A DNA stretch of 34,363 bases, taken from Chloroflexota bacterium (GTDB taxonomy: Bacteria > Chloroflexota > Anaerolineae > Aggregatilineales > Phototrophicaceae). Under the pieces are notes generated by a model. That model searched no databases. It was given only the letters and a program-made list of their open reading frames with translations, and was not told the origin of the DNA. Shown piece by piece: positions 17,382-24,954 of the stretch; the stretch's first letter is position 1, and the number at the start of each line of letters is the position of its first letter. The DNA is taken from the NCBI GenBank assembly GCA_026708115.1, contig JAPOVL010000028.1:1-34363 (forward strand), read 5' to 3'. Both the position numbers and the translations under genes were made by a program.

Positions 17382-18563
17382 ATGAAAGTCACTGGCATCC
17401 GCACGATCTTGTTCGAGCACGAAATGGCGCGTCCTATCGGCGACGCCAACAACCCGCGCGGGCGCGCCCAATACGCGGCCCTGGCGCTATTCCTTGATAC
17501 TGATGTGGGACTGACCGGCGTCTCGCTGGGCGATCCGGGCGCGGCCGCCAACATCCACAGTATGGCCGAGAATCTGCTGGTCGGTCGCGATCCGCGCGGC
17601 GTCGTCGGCTTGTGGGGGCGCATGGCGAATTTCGCTTTCAAGGGCGGCAACCGCGGCGCCGTCACCGATGTCATCGGCGCGCTGGATGTGGCGCTGTGGG
17701 ACCTCAAAGCCAAAGCCAATGACGAACCGCTCTGGAAGACCTTGGGCGCGTCCAGCCGCGCGGTCAAGGCTTACGCCAGCGGCATCGACCTGTCCCTGGA
17801 CGACGCCGGCATCCGCGCCTTCTACGAGTCCCAGGCCGCGCGCGGCATCGCCATCGGCAAGCTGAAAGTCGGGTTGGATCGCGAGACGGATCTGCAGCGC
17901 ATCGGCATCATGAAAGAAGCCTTGGCGACATCGGGCAAGGCGCCAGTCCTGCTGATTGATTCCAACGAGTATTGGTCGCCCAAGCAAGCGATCCAGCACA
18001 TCCGCTATTTCGAACGCCACCACGAGATCTTCTGGGCGGAAGAGCCGGCCCGCCGTTGGGACGCTTCCGGCTTGCGGATGGTCTCGCAATCGGTGAACGC
18101 GGCGGTGGCTACGGGCGAAAACCTGGATGACGCCAGCGACTTCCGACCTTTGATCGAGGGGCGGGCGGCGGACGTATTGCAGATTGGCGTCGGCACCGGC
18201 GGCATCACCGGCGCCCTGCGGGTGGCGCAGATGGCCGACGGCTTCGACCTGCCCGTTTCGGTGATGAATTGCCCGGGCAATTATATGGCGCACCTGGCCG
18301 CGGTCTTGCCCAATCATATCTGGATGGAAGTGGTCGACCCCGGCAATGACTATGTCTTCGATCACGACAGCCGCGTGGAAGACGGTTACATCATCCTGGG
18401 CGATCGCCCCGGCAATGGCATCCAGTTTGATGAGGCGAAGCTGGAAGCATGTCTCGTGCGGGAGCGCTCGGCTTCGGCCGCGCCCAGTCCCTGGGGGCGG
18501 CGGCGCGGCGCGGGCTTGTATCCCGTGCGGGATGGCGAGCCTGAGGAGGTGGGGGAGGAGTGA
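17382..18563 (+). CDS. Enolase-superfamily (mandelate racemase/muconate cycloisomerase-like) enzyme
   Basis: This 393-residue enzyme of the mandelate racemase type probably dehydrates or epimerises a sugar acid or similar carboxylate. Catalytic-type Lys160 and Lys162 lie in GKLKVG. Metal ligands are Asp193 (LLIDSNEYW), Glu220 (WAEEPAR) and Glu246 (ATGEN). At the usual seventh-strand histidine position there is MNCPGN (around Asn296), so the His/Asp dyad of the dehydratases is not evident and the exact reaction is unclear. The ATG at 17382 follows GGAGG by five bases; an upstream GTG overlaps the RBS. The last ~35 residues (after EACLV) are low-complexity and look like read-through of GC-rich repeat DNA. 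Confidence 0.85.
   Translation: MKVTGIRTILFEHEMARPIGDANNPRGRAQYAALALFLDTDVGLTGVSLGDPGAAANIHSMAENLLVGRDPRGVVGLWGRMANFAFKGGNRGAVTDVIGALDVALWDLKAKANDEPLWKTLGASSRAVKAYASGIDLSLDDAGIRAFYESQAARGIAIGKLKVGLDRETDLQRIGIMKEALATSGKAPVLLIDSNEYWSPKQAIQHIRYFERHHEIFWAEEPARRWDASGLRMVSQSVNAAVATGENLDDASDFRPLIEGRAADVLQIGVGTGGITGALRVAQMADGFDLPVSVMNCPGNYMAHLAAVLPNHIWMEVVDPGNDYVFDHDSRVEDGYIILGDRPGNGIQFDEAKLEACLVRERSASAAPSPWGRRRGAGLYPVRDGEPEEVGEE
18520..18533. repeat. Small hairpin in the 3' tail of the enolase-superfamily gene
   Basis: ATCCCG, TG and CGGGAT form a 6-bp stem inside the low-complexity GC-rich tail (about 18460-18560). This is the second gene in a row whose end is repeat-like. Confidence 0.35.
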
Positions 18564-18995
18564 TGGTTTATCAACACACTCCGCACCAGCAGGCGCCTTG
18601 CGATGTTGCCGCCTTTTCAGACCGATTGAGCGGCGGCAAGAAACTGCCTTCGTCTATCATTCCAAAGGAAGGTTTTGGCTTCGGCGCAGCAGTTTTTGGA
18701 GGCGCTTCGCTGCCATTGCAAATGTTAATTTGCTTTTTCGTCCGCCGTTGAGTCTGATTTCCGCTTTGCGTTTGATCGTCTTCTGACATGTTTTCCGCGC
18801 AGTAGCTACAGATCTTAGCGACGTGAATATACACTCAAGATTCCACTACATCAAATCCCGCTGCGCCTTCCCACCACTCGTCCGCTGACGCGCTGCCTAC
18901 TTGAAAGCCACATGCTGCGGCGGCAATGGACAGGCCAATAGCCGTCTATTTCCCTTCAGCGCGAAGATCAGATCATCGGCGACCGGGCCGCCTCC
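18564..18995. other. Convergent intergenic region without a clear gene
   Basis: This 432-bp gap lies between the converging enolase-superfamily and amidase genes. Its base composition is more AT-rich than either neighbour. No plus-strand frame resembles a protein. One small minus-strand frame (18571-18789) is noted separately. No T-tailed terminator stem was found, although both transcripts should end here. Confidence 0.5.
18571..18789 (-). CDS. Doubtful small ORF ending in a Cys-rich C-terminus
   Basis: A 72-codon frame from ATG 18789 starts with a polar Gln/Thr/Lys-rich stretch and ends in GACWCGVC. It lies downstream of, and in the same direction as, the amidase gene. Only a weak GGAAAA precedes the ATG, and the third-position composition is less G/C-biased than in neighbouring genes, both of which argue against it. 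If real, the terminal CxCxxC could be a metal-binding or modified-peptide motif; no family was recognised. Confidence 0.18.
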   Translation of the reverse strand: MSEDDQTQSGNQTQRRTKKQINICNGSEAPPKTAAPKPKPSFGMIDEGSFLPPLNRSEKAATSQGACWCGVC

Positions 18996-20411
18996 TCACT
19001 CCCCAGCAAGCAGCGGCGCCACTCGCTCATGCCAGTCGTGCTCCCGCTCGTAAGCCCGCGCAATGCGATAGACCATGGCCTCGTCGAAGGCGCGACCGGT
19101 CAGCTGAAATCCAAAGGGCAAGCCCGCCTCGCTGATGCCGCAGGGCACGCTCAAAGCCGGCAGGCCGGCCAGATTGGCATTGAAGGTGTGGTGGCACATG
19201 CTGCCAACCGGCGTATCGGGATAACCGTCGGCGCGCGGGGCGTTCAAGTCATCCAGGGGCGCGGTGGTCATGGGCATGGTGGGCCAGAGCATGGCATCCA
19301 GTTGCTGGCCGGCGAAGGCGCGCTTGATGGCGTCGCGATACACCCGTCGCGCTTGCTGCGCCGCCAGGTAATGCGTTGCCGGCACCAGCTCGCCCAACTG
19401 AATGAGCGCCCGCGTGGCTGGGTCGTATTTGTCGGCCTGTTCGCGGATCAATTTGCGATGATAGCTGCTGCCTTCGCAGAGCACGATGGTGAAGAGCGCG
19501 TCCTGCGTGATCGCCAGTTCGGGCATGCTGACCTCGACGATTTCGGCGCCCGCGGCGCGATACTCGGCAATCACGCCTTCGACCGAGGTCCTGATCTCGT
19601 CGATGAGACCGTCATAAAAGAAATAATCGCGCTCGACGCCGATGCGCAAGCCGGACACGCCGCCTTCGAGATCGGCGCAGAAATCGGGAACGGGCTGCCG
19701 GGCGCTGGTGGGATCCATCGGATCGTAGCCGGCCATACCGGCCAGCAACAAGGCATTGTCTTTGACCGTGCGGGTCATCGGTCCCACGTGGTCCAGCGAC
19801 CAGGCCACCGGTACCACGCCGTAGATGCTCACGCGGCCGTAGGTCGCTTTCATTCCCACCTGGTTGTTAATCGAAGCCGGTACGCGAATGGAACCGCCGG
19901 TGTCTGTGCCCAGCGCGCCGAAAGAGGATCGGCTGGTCACCGCTACGCCCGAGCCGATGCTGGATCCGCCGGGATAAACCTCGTTATTCCAGGGGCTGCG
20001 GCTGGGTGGCCTGTTGACGCCGTAGGCGAATTCGTGGCAGTGGGTTTTGCCGATGATGATGGCGCCGGCTTCCTTCAGCAAGCCCGCGCAGGTGGCGTCG
20101 TAGTCGGGGACGAAGCCCGCCATCACCTGCGAGCCGCTTTCGGTGACGCTGCCCGCTGTGTAAATGTTGTCCTTGAGCCCAATGGGGATGCCGTGCAAGG
20201 GCCCACGCCGATCGCCAGCGGCGATGGCTTTGTCCGCCGCTCGCGCCGCGTCCAGCGCTTCTTCCGCCAGCACGCTAGCATAGGCATGAACAGTGGGCTC
20301 GGTCCTTTCGATGGCGCGCAGGTTGGCTTCCACTAGCTCGAGCGACGAGATCGTGCCCGCGTCCAGCATGTCGCTAACTTGACTGAGTGACAGATCGGTC
20401 AATTCACTCAT
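18996..20411 (-). CDS. Amidase (amidase signature family, GatA/AtzF-like)
   Basis: This 471-residue amidase-signature hydrolase has the complete Ser-cisSer-Lys triad. Lys80 lies in GIPIGLKDN, cis-Ser150 in GGSSIGSG, and nucleophile Ser174 in GTDTGGSIRVPAS. The family acts on amides such as indoleacetamide, allophanate, glutamyl-tRNA or peptide amides. The substrate is not evident, and the absence of gatB makes a tRNA role unlikely. The longer frame begins in the upstream gene; the ATG at 20411 follows GGAGGAG and is chosen. It overlaps the upstream small gene by 8 nt, implying coupled synthesis of two subunits. It is on the same strand as the peptide-transporter operon and may use imported amides. 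Confidence 0.92.
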   Translation of the reverse strand: MSELTDLSLSQVSDMLDAGTISSLELVEANLRAIERTEPTVHAYASVLAEEALDAARAADKAIAAGDRRGPLHGIPIGLKDNIYTAGSVTESGSQVMAGFVPDYDATCAGLLKEAGAIIIGKTHCHEFAYGVNRPPSRSPWNNEVYPGGSSIGSGVAVTSRSSFGALGTDTGGSIRVPASINNQVGMKATYGRVSIYGVVPVAWSLDHVGPMTRTVKDNALLLAGMAGYDPMDPTSARQPVPDFCADLEGGVSGLRIGVERDYFFYDGLIDEIRTSVEGVIAEYRAAGAEIVEVSMPELAITQDALFTIVLCEGSSYHRKLIREQADKYDPATRALIQLGELVPATHYLAAQQARRVYRDAIKRAFAGQQLDAMLWPTMPMTTAPLDDLNAPRADGYPDTPVGSMCHHTFNANLAGLPALSVPCGISEAGLPFGFQLTGRAFDEAMVYRIARAYEREHDWHERVAPLLAGE

Positions 20412-20622
20412 CGCTGGCTCCTCCCGCGCGGAAGATCGGCGCCGGCACGACATCTTGCAAGTCAAAACTGTCGAAGGACTGGAAGGCCGCCATCTGATTC
20501 ATCAGCAAAGCGGTTAGGACCTCGGCTTCTTCGGGCGAAATCGCCAGTCCCATCTTGTTGGCCAGCGCATGGACGACGCTGCTGTCCAGCACTTCGTCCG
20601 AGCTGGCTCTGCCATAACCCAT
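20404..20622 (-). CDS. Small GatC/AtzG-like amidase partner
   Basis: This 72-residue protein from the ATG at 20622 has a strong AAGGAGG ribosome-binding site six bases upstream. The helical segment with LANKMGLAISPEEAEVLTALLMNQMAAFQSFDSFD is followed by a proline-containing VVPAPIF tail. This layout resembles GatC and AtzG: a short helical pair plus an extended tail that wraps the amidase. The 8-nt overlap with the amidase start supports a two-subunit enzyme. Sequence similarity was judged by eye only, so the family name is tentative. Confidence 0.72.
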   Translation of the reverse strand: MGYGRASSDEVLDSSVVHALANKMGLAISPEEAEVLTALLMNQMAAFQSFDSFDLQDVVPAPIFRAGGASDE

Positions 20623-20711
20623 GTCGTTCCTCCTTTTTTGAAAACCGTCGAATGCGGCAGCCGAGCGGCTAGATTTATGCTTAGAAGGCGGGGGAGCAGC
20701 GGGGGAGCGTA

Positions 20712-20960
20712 TCAGTCGGCTTGCGGAGGCGTCTGCTCCGTGAAGCCCATGCGTCCGCTTATCCAGCCAAGTGTCTCCCATAGAGCGGCAATATTTTCGT
20801 TTGTCCTGTCAAGCCGTGCGCTGAGACTATCTACCCGCGCATTGAGGTTATCGGACACTTTATCAATTTTTGCATTCAGCTGATTAATGTCATGCCGCAG
20901 CCAGAGAAAGACGCCGATAACAGTGCCGACTGTGATGATAAATTGTGTATTCTGGTCCAT
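20712..20960 (-). CDS. Small membrane-anchored coiled-coil protein
   Basis: This is an 82-residue protein. An N-terminal hydrophobic segment (FIITVGTVIGVFLWL, about 7-21) is followed by a heptad-like coiled coil (INQLNAKIDKVSDNLNARVDSLSARLDRTNENI). The C-terminal tail is short and polar. GGGAAG lies nine bases before the ATG. Similar small single-pass coiled-coil proteins are widespread and often act as scaffold or phage-holin-like accessory proteins, but no function can be assigned. It is transcribed toward the amidase pair, with 89 bp between them. Confidence 0.6.
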   Translation of the reverse strand: MDQNTQFIITVGTVIGVFLWLRHDINQLNAKIDKVSDNLNARVDSLSARLDRTNENIAALWETLGWISGRMGFTEQTPPQAD

Positions 20961-21115
20961 GTTGTCTTCCCGGATTCAATGCGTTCTCACGATGATTCTT
21001 ATGGTCAGTATAGCGCATGCGACAGGCTACATCAATTCTCGCTGCGGCGGTAGTGCATCAAAGTCGGCTGAAATTCAGAACAACAACCACCTGACAGCCG
21101 GTAGTTGCTCGGCGC

Positions 21116-22123
21116 TCAATTCACCCCATCCTCATACAACAGACAAGCCAGGCCGTGATCGCGCGCGACCGATTGAAAGCGCGGCACGGTATGCGAACAG
21201 GCGGACATGGCCTGCGGGCAGCGCGGATGGAAATGGCAGCCCGAGGGCGGATTGAGCGGGGAAGGCGGCTCGCCTTTTGGCAGATCCCAGTTCATGCGCC
21301 GCGCTGGATCGGGCAGGGGTATGGCCGAAAAGAGGACCTGCGTGTAGGGATGCTTCGGCTCGGCGAACAAGGTCTCTGTCGGCGCTTCCTCGACGATTTT
21401 GCCCAGGTACATCACGGCCACGCGATCGCTGATGTGCTGCACCACGCTCAAGTCGTGGGTGATGAAAACATAGGTCAGTCCCAGGTCTCGCTGCAAGTCG
21501 GCGAGCAGATTTAGCGTCTGCGCCTGTACCGAGACATCCAGCGACGATGTCGGTTCGTCGGCGATGATGATGCGCGGCGACAATGCCAGCGCCGCGGCGA
21601 TACCCACGCGTTGGCGCTGCCCGCCGCTCAATTCCGCCGGGAAAGCCCGCTCGTGATTGCGATTCAGTCCCACCCGCTCCAGTAGCTCATGAACGCGCTT
21701 TTGGCGCTCGGTCTTGCTGCCTTCGCTATAGATATCCAGGGGCTCGCGAATAATGCGACCGACTCTCATGCGCGGATTGAGCGACGCGTAGGGATCTTGC
21801 AGGATGATCTGCGCCTGGCGACGAAAGGCGCGCGTTTCCGCGCGATTCATGCCGAAGATGTCTTCGCCCTGGTAGAGGACTTGTCCGGCGCTCGGTTGCA
21901 AGAGGCGCAGCAGCAAGCGCCCCAGGGTACTCTTGCCCGAACCGGATTCGCCCACGACGGCGACGGTTTGCCCGGCGTAAACATCCAGCGAGACCGATTC
22001 AACCGCTTTGACCGTCGTCGTGTTTCCACGCAAGCTGGCCAGTAGGCCGGTTTCCAGCGGGAAGTATTTGCTAAGCCCCACTGCGCTCAGCAAGGGCCGC
22101 TGTCCCTTAATCGTAGAGGACAC
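21116..22123 (-). CDS. Peptide ABC transporter ATP-binding protein (DppF/OppF type)
   Basis: This 335-residue ATPase energises peptide uptake. Walker A GESGSGKST is followed by Q-loop LQDPYASLNPR, signature LSGGQRQR, Walker B IIIADEPTSSLD and H-loop VFITHD. The C-terminal oligopeptide domain has PSGCHFHPRCPQA and cysteines that may bind an iron-sulfur cluster. The frame can start with TTG at 22129, but AGGAGG directly abuts that codon. The GTG at 22123 sits at proper spacing (six bases) and is preferred. It overlaps the end of the DppD-type gene by 17 bp. Confidence 0.94.
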   Translation of the reverse strand: MSSTIKGQRPLLSAVGLSKYFPLETGLLASLRGNTTTVKAVESVSLDVYAGQTVAVVGESGSGKSTLGRLLLRLLQPSAGQVLYQGEDIFGMNRAETRAFRRQAQIILQDPYASLNPRMRVGRIIREPLDIYSEGSKTERQKRVHELLERVGLNRNHERAFPAELSGGQRQRVGIAAALALSPRIIIADEPTSSLDVSVQAQTLNLLADLQRDLGLTYVFITHDLSVVQHISDRVAVMYLGKIVEEAPTETLFAEPKHPYTQVLFSAIPLPDPARRMNWDLPKGEPPSPLNPPSGCHFHPRCPQAMSACSHTVPRFQSVARDHGLACLLYEDGVN

Positions 22124-23069
22124 AGGCAACCTCCTGGGACGCCGAGACTTGTTTCAGTGGCGGCACACTCTTGCGGCAAACCGCTTTAGCCTGTGGACAA
22201 CGCGGATGAAAACGGCATCCGGAGGGGCGATCGGCCAAGCTCGGCACCCGACCCTGGATATTCTCCAGGCGGCCGCGGGCGATGCCTTTGCTGGGCAGCG
22301 AGTTTAGCAAAGCCTGTGTGTAGGGGTGCAGCGGGTTGGAGAATAGCGAATGCACATCTCCGAACTCGACGATCTTGCCGGCGTACATCACCGCCACGCG
22401 ATCGCATACTTGCGCCACCACCCCCAGATCGTGCGTGATCAACAGGACGCCGGCGCCTTGCTCGTCGACCAGCAGTTGGCGTATAAGCTGTAAGATCTGC
22501 GCCTGTATCGTAACATCGAGCGCGGTCGTCGGCTCGTCCGCGATCAGCACCTGCGGATGACAAGCGATGGCGATGGCCAGGGCAATCCGCTGCGACATGC
22601 CGCCGCTGAACTGATAAGGATAGGCGTTCAGACGTTGGTTCGCCGCTGGAATGCCCAGTTGCCGCAGCAACTCCAATGCGCGCTGACGGGCCCCTGCCGG
22701 ATCGAGATCGAGGTGTTCCTGCAAGGTCTCCATGACTTGATGTCCGACCGTGAAAAGCGAATCCAGGGCAGTCGTGGGATCTTGAAAGATCATGGAGATT
22801 TGGCGTCCGCGCAAGTCTTGCAGTCGCTCTTCGTCGAGCGCGGCCAGATTGACATCGTCCAGCCAGACTTCGCCGGAACGGATACGGGCATTGCGGGCGA
22901 GCAGGCGCATGACGCTATAGGCGATGGTGGATTTGCCGCAGCCCGATTCGCCGACCAAGCCAAGAATCTCGCCACGCTGCAAGTCAAAAGCGACATCGGA
23001 AACCGCCTCCAGCCAACGGCCGCCGCTGCGGAACTCGGTGCTGAGGTCGCGTACCGACAGCAGACTCAT
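22107..23069 (-). CDS. Peptide ABC transporter ATP-binding protein (DppD/OppD type)
   Basis: This 320-residue ATPase partner of the downstream DppF-type subunit has Walker A GESGCGKST, Q-loop FQDPTTALDS, signature FSGGMSQR, Walker B LIADEPTTALD and H-loop LLITHD. The C-terminal PSGCRFHPRCPQAKAVC completes the oligopeptide-transporter domain. The ATG at 23069 starts four bases beyond the preceding permease stop, so translation is probably coupled. Confidence 0.95.
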   Translation of the reverse strand: MSLLSVRDLSTEFRSGGRWLEAVSDVAFDLQRGEILGLVGESGCGKSTIAYSVMRLLARNARIRSGEVWLDDVNLAALDEERLQDLRGRQISMIFQDPTTALDSLFTVGHQVMETLQEHLDLDPAGARQRALELLRQLGIPAANQRLNAYPYQFSGGMSQRIALAIAIACHPQVLIADEPTTALDVTIQAQILQLIRQLLVDEQGAGVLLITHDLGVVAQVCDRVAVMYAGKIVEFGDVHSLFSNPLHPYTQALLNSLPSKGIARGRLENIQGRVPSLADRPSGCRFHPRCPQAKAVCRKSVPPLKQVSASQEVACVLYD

Positions 23070-23073
23070 CGGT

Positions 23074-23928
23074 TTATCGGCCCTTTCCGGCGGGATTCAA
23101 TAATTCCTGCAAGCCATTGCCCAGCAGGTTGAAGCCCAGTACAGCAAGGGAAATCGCCAGACCGGGCACCATCACCATCCAGGGCGCCTGCTGCATGAAG
23201 GACCGGCCTTCGGAGAGCATCAAACCCAATGAAGGATCGGGCGGTTGCGTGCCCAAGCCGATGAAGCTCAAGGCGGATTCCAGCAGAATGGCGATACCCA
23301 TCAGGATTGAGGCTTGGATCAATACCGGCGGGATCGCGTTGGGCAAAATATGCCGCAGCATCAAGCGCAGGTGCGAGGCGCCGCGAGCGCGCGCGCCCTC
23401 GACAAAGAGTTCATTGACCACTTCCAGGGTCGATCCGCGCATGACGCGCGCGAAGATTGGCACATAAACGACCGCCACCGCCATGATCATCACAGAGACA
23501 TCGCGACCGACGAAGCCCGTCAGCGCCACCACCAGCACGATAGCGGGAAATGCCATCAACACGTCCATCGGCCGCATGATGATATTGTCCAGGATACCGC
23601 CGAAATATCCGGCGAGCAGGCCCAGGCTGACACCGACAACCAAGCCGAAACCGACCGAGCCCAGAGCCACCGCCAATGAGATCTGATAGCCGTATAGCAC
23701 CCGCGTGAGAATATCGCGGCCGAAGTTATCCGTACCCAGCAAGTGCGCGCGGGTTGGTGGGCTGAGCGGCGCCATGAAATCCATGGCTTCGGGCGTATAA
23801 GGCGAATACAGGGACACGGTCGCGGTCAGAAGGACCAGTACGCAGATGATGACGCCCCCCAAGACAGCCGAGCGGCTGGCCTCATAGGTTTTGCGCAAGG
23901 CAGCGTTAGGCGTCAATTCCCGCTTCAT
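23074..23928 (-). CDS. Peptide ABC transporter permease (DppC/OppC type)
   Basis: This 284-residue inner-membrane permease has the OppC N-terminal segment, a first membrane helix near 25-45 and the HLLGTDNFGRDILTRVLYG block typical of DppC. About five further membrane helices follow, with the coupling-loop pattern EGARARGASHLRLMLRHILPN. Its ATG overlaps the DppB stop by four bases (ATGA). Confidence 0.95.
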   Translation of the reverse strand: MKRELTPNAALRKTYEASRSAVLGGVIICVLVLLTATVSLYSPYTPEAMDFMAPLSPPTRAHLLGTDNFGRDILTRVLYGYQISLAVALGSVGFGLVVGVSLGLLAGYFGGILDNIIMRPMDVLMAFPAIVLVVALTGFVGRDVSVMIMAVAVVYVPIFARVMRGSTLEVVNELFVEGARARGASHLRLMLRHILPNAIPPVLIQASILMGIAILLESALSFIGLGTQPPDPSLGLMLSEGRSFMQQAPWMVMVPGLAISLAVLGFNLLGNGLQELLNPAGKGR

Positions 23929-24881
23929 GCGCCGCCGCCTCTTATCTTCGGGTTCAGCAGCCCATAAAGCACATCCGTCGCCAGATTGACCAGAATGAAC
24001 ATGAAAGCGACCACCAGCATGCCCGCCTGCACCACCGGATAATTGCGCTCCAGCGTCGCGCTCACGATCAAGCGACCGACGCCCGGCAAGCTGAAAACCT
24101 CTTCCACGATGACCGCGCCGCCCAGCAAATAGCCGAATTGCAAGCCTATGACAGTCACGATGGGAATGCTGGCGTTACGCAATACGTGCTGATAGATCAC
24201 CAGCCGTTCGCGCAGCCCCTTGGCGCGCAGGAACTTGACAAAATCTCGCTCCATGACCTCCAGCACAGCCGAGCGCGTAACGCGCACCAGCACGGCTGAC
24301 AAGCCAACGGCAAGCGTCAGCGCGGGCAGGAAGAATGAGCGCAGGTTTACCAGAATGTCCTCGTGGAGGCGCGCATAGCCGGATGAGGGAAACATGCGCA
24401 GAGCCAGCGAGAAAAACAGGATCAGCATGATACCCAGCCAGAAATCCGGAATGGAAATGCCAAAGAGGCCCAGCAACATCGAGCCGCGGTCGGCGAGGCC
24501 GCCGGGTTTGATGGCGGCGCGAATGCCCAGCGGCACGGCGACCGCAATCGCCATCCCCAGCGCAAGCACTGTCAACTCGATCGTCACGGGCAGCCGTACG
24601 CTCAGCAAGTCGGTCACCGCTTCGTTGCTGCGGAAGTCCTTGCCCAAATCGCCGCGCAAGACCTTGCCCAGCCACTGGCCGTATTGCAGGTGAATCGGCA
24701 GGTCCAGCCCCAGCTCTTCGCGCACGATGGCCAGTCGTTCGGGGGTGGCGCGCAAGCCGAGGATCACGGCGGCGGGATCGCCCGGGATCAAGCGCAGCAG
24801 CAGAAAGATCAGTACTGATGTGCCAAAGAGGACCGGTAACAAGAGCAGCAGACGGCCAGCAATATAGCGAAGTAATCGCAT
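23925..24881 (-). CDS. Peptide ABC transporter permease (DppB/OppB type)
   Basis: This 318-residue permease starts MRLLRYIAGRLLLLLPVLFG, the usual OppB/DppB opening, followed by a long periplasmic segment and five more membrane helices. The coupling-loop region (FLRAKGLRERLVIYQHVLRNAS) contacts the ATPases. The open frame extends about 84 codons upstream through the intergenic hairpin and into the binding-protein gene in another reading frame, so that part is not coding. The ATG at 24881 fits the family start. No strong RBS is visible. Confidence 0.94.
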   Translation of the reverse strand: MRLLRYIAGRLLLLLPVLFGTSVLIFLLLRLIPGDPAAVILGLRATPERLAIVREELGLDLPIHLQYGQWLGKVLRGDLGKDFRSNEAVTDLLSVRLPVTIELTVLALGMAIAVAVPLGIRAAIKPGGLADRGSMLLGLFGISIPDFWLGIMLILFFSLALRMFPSSGYARLHEDILVNLRSFFLPALTLAVGLSAVLVRVTRSAVLEVMERDFVKFLRAKGLRERLVIYQHVLRNASIPIVTVIGLQFGYLLGGAVIVEEVFSLPGVGRLIVSATLERNYPVVQAGMLVVAFMFILVNLATDVLYGLLNPKIRGGGA

Positions 24882-24914
24882 GGGCGCATCACCGGTGAAT
24901 ACCTGCAAGTAGGA

Positions 24915-24941
24915 CAAGAGGAGCGCGGTCGGCGCTCCTCT
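24915..24941 (-). terminator. Stem-loop between the peptide-binding protein and permease genes
   Basis: AAGAGGAGCGC and GCGCTCCTCTT form a perfect 11-bp stem with a five-base loop, 13 bases beyond the binding-protein stop. With no T-run it is better read as an attenuator or 3'-end protector. That would give more binding protein than permease, a common arrangement in binding-protein-dependent transporters. Confidence 0.55.
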
Positions 24942-24954
24942 TGATCGTCGAATA

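Noticed and set aside
19029..20336. 435-codon plus-strand frame
   Set aside because: It is antisense to the amidase gene. Length alone is explained by the codon bias of the real gene.
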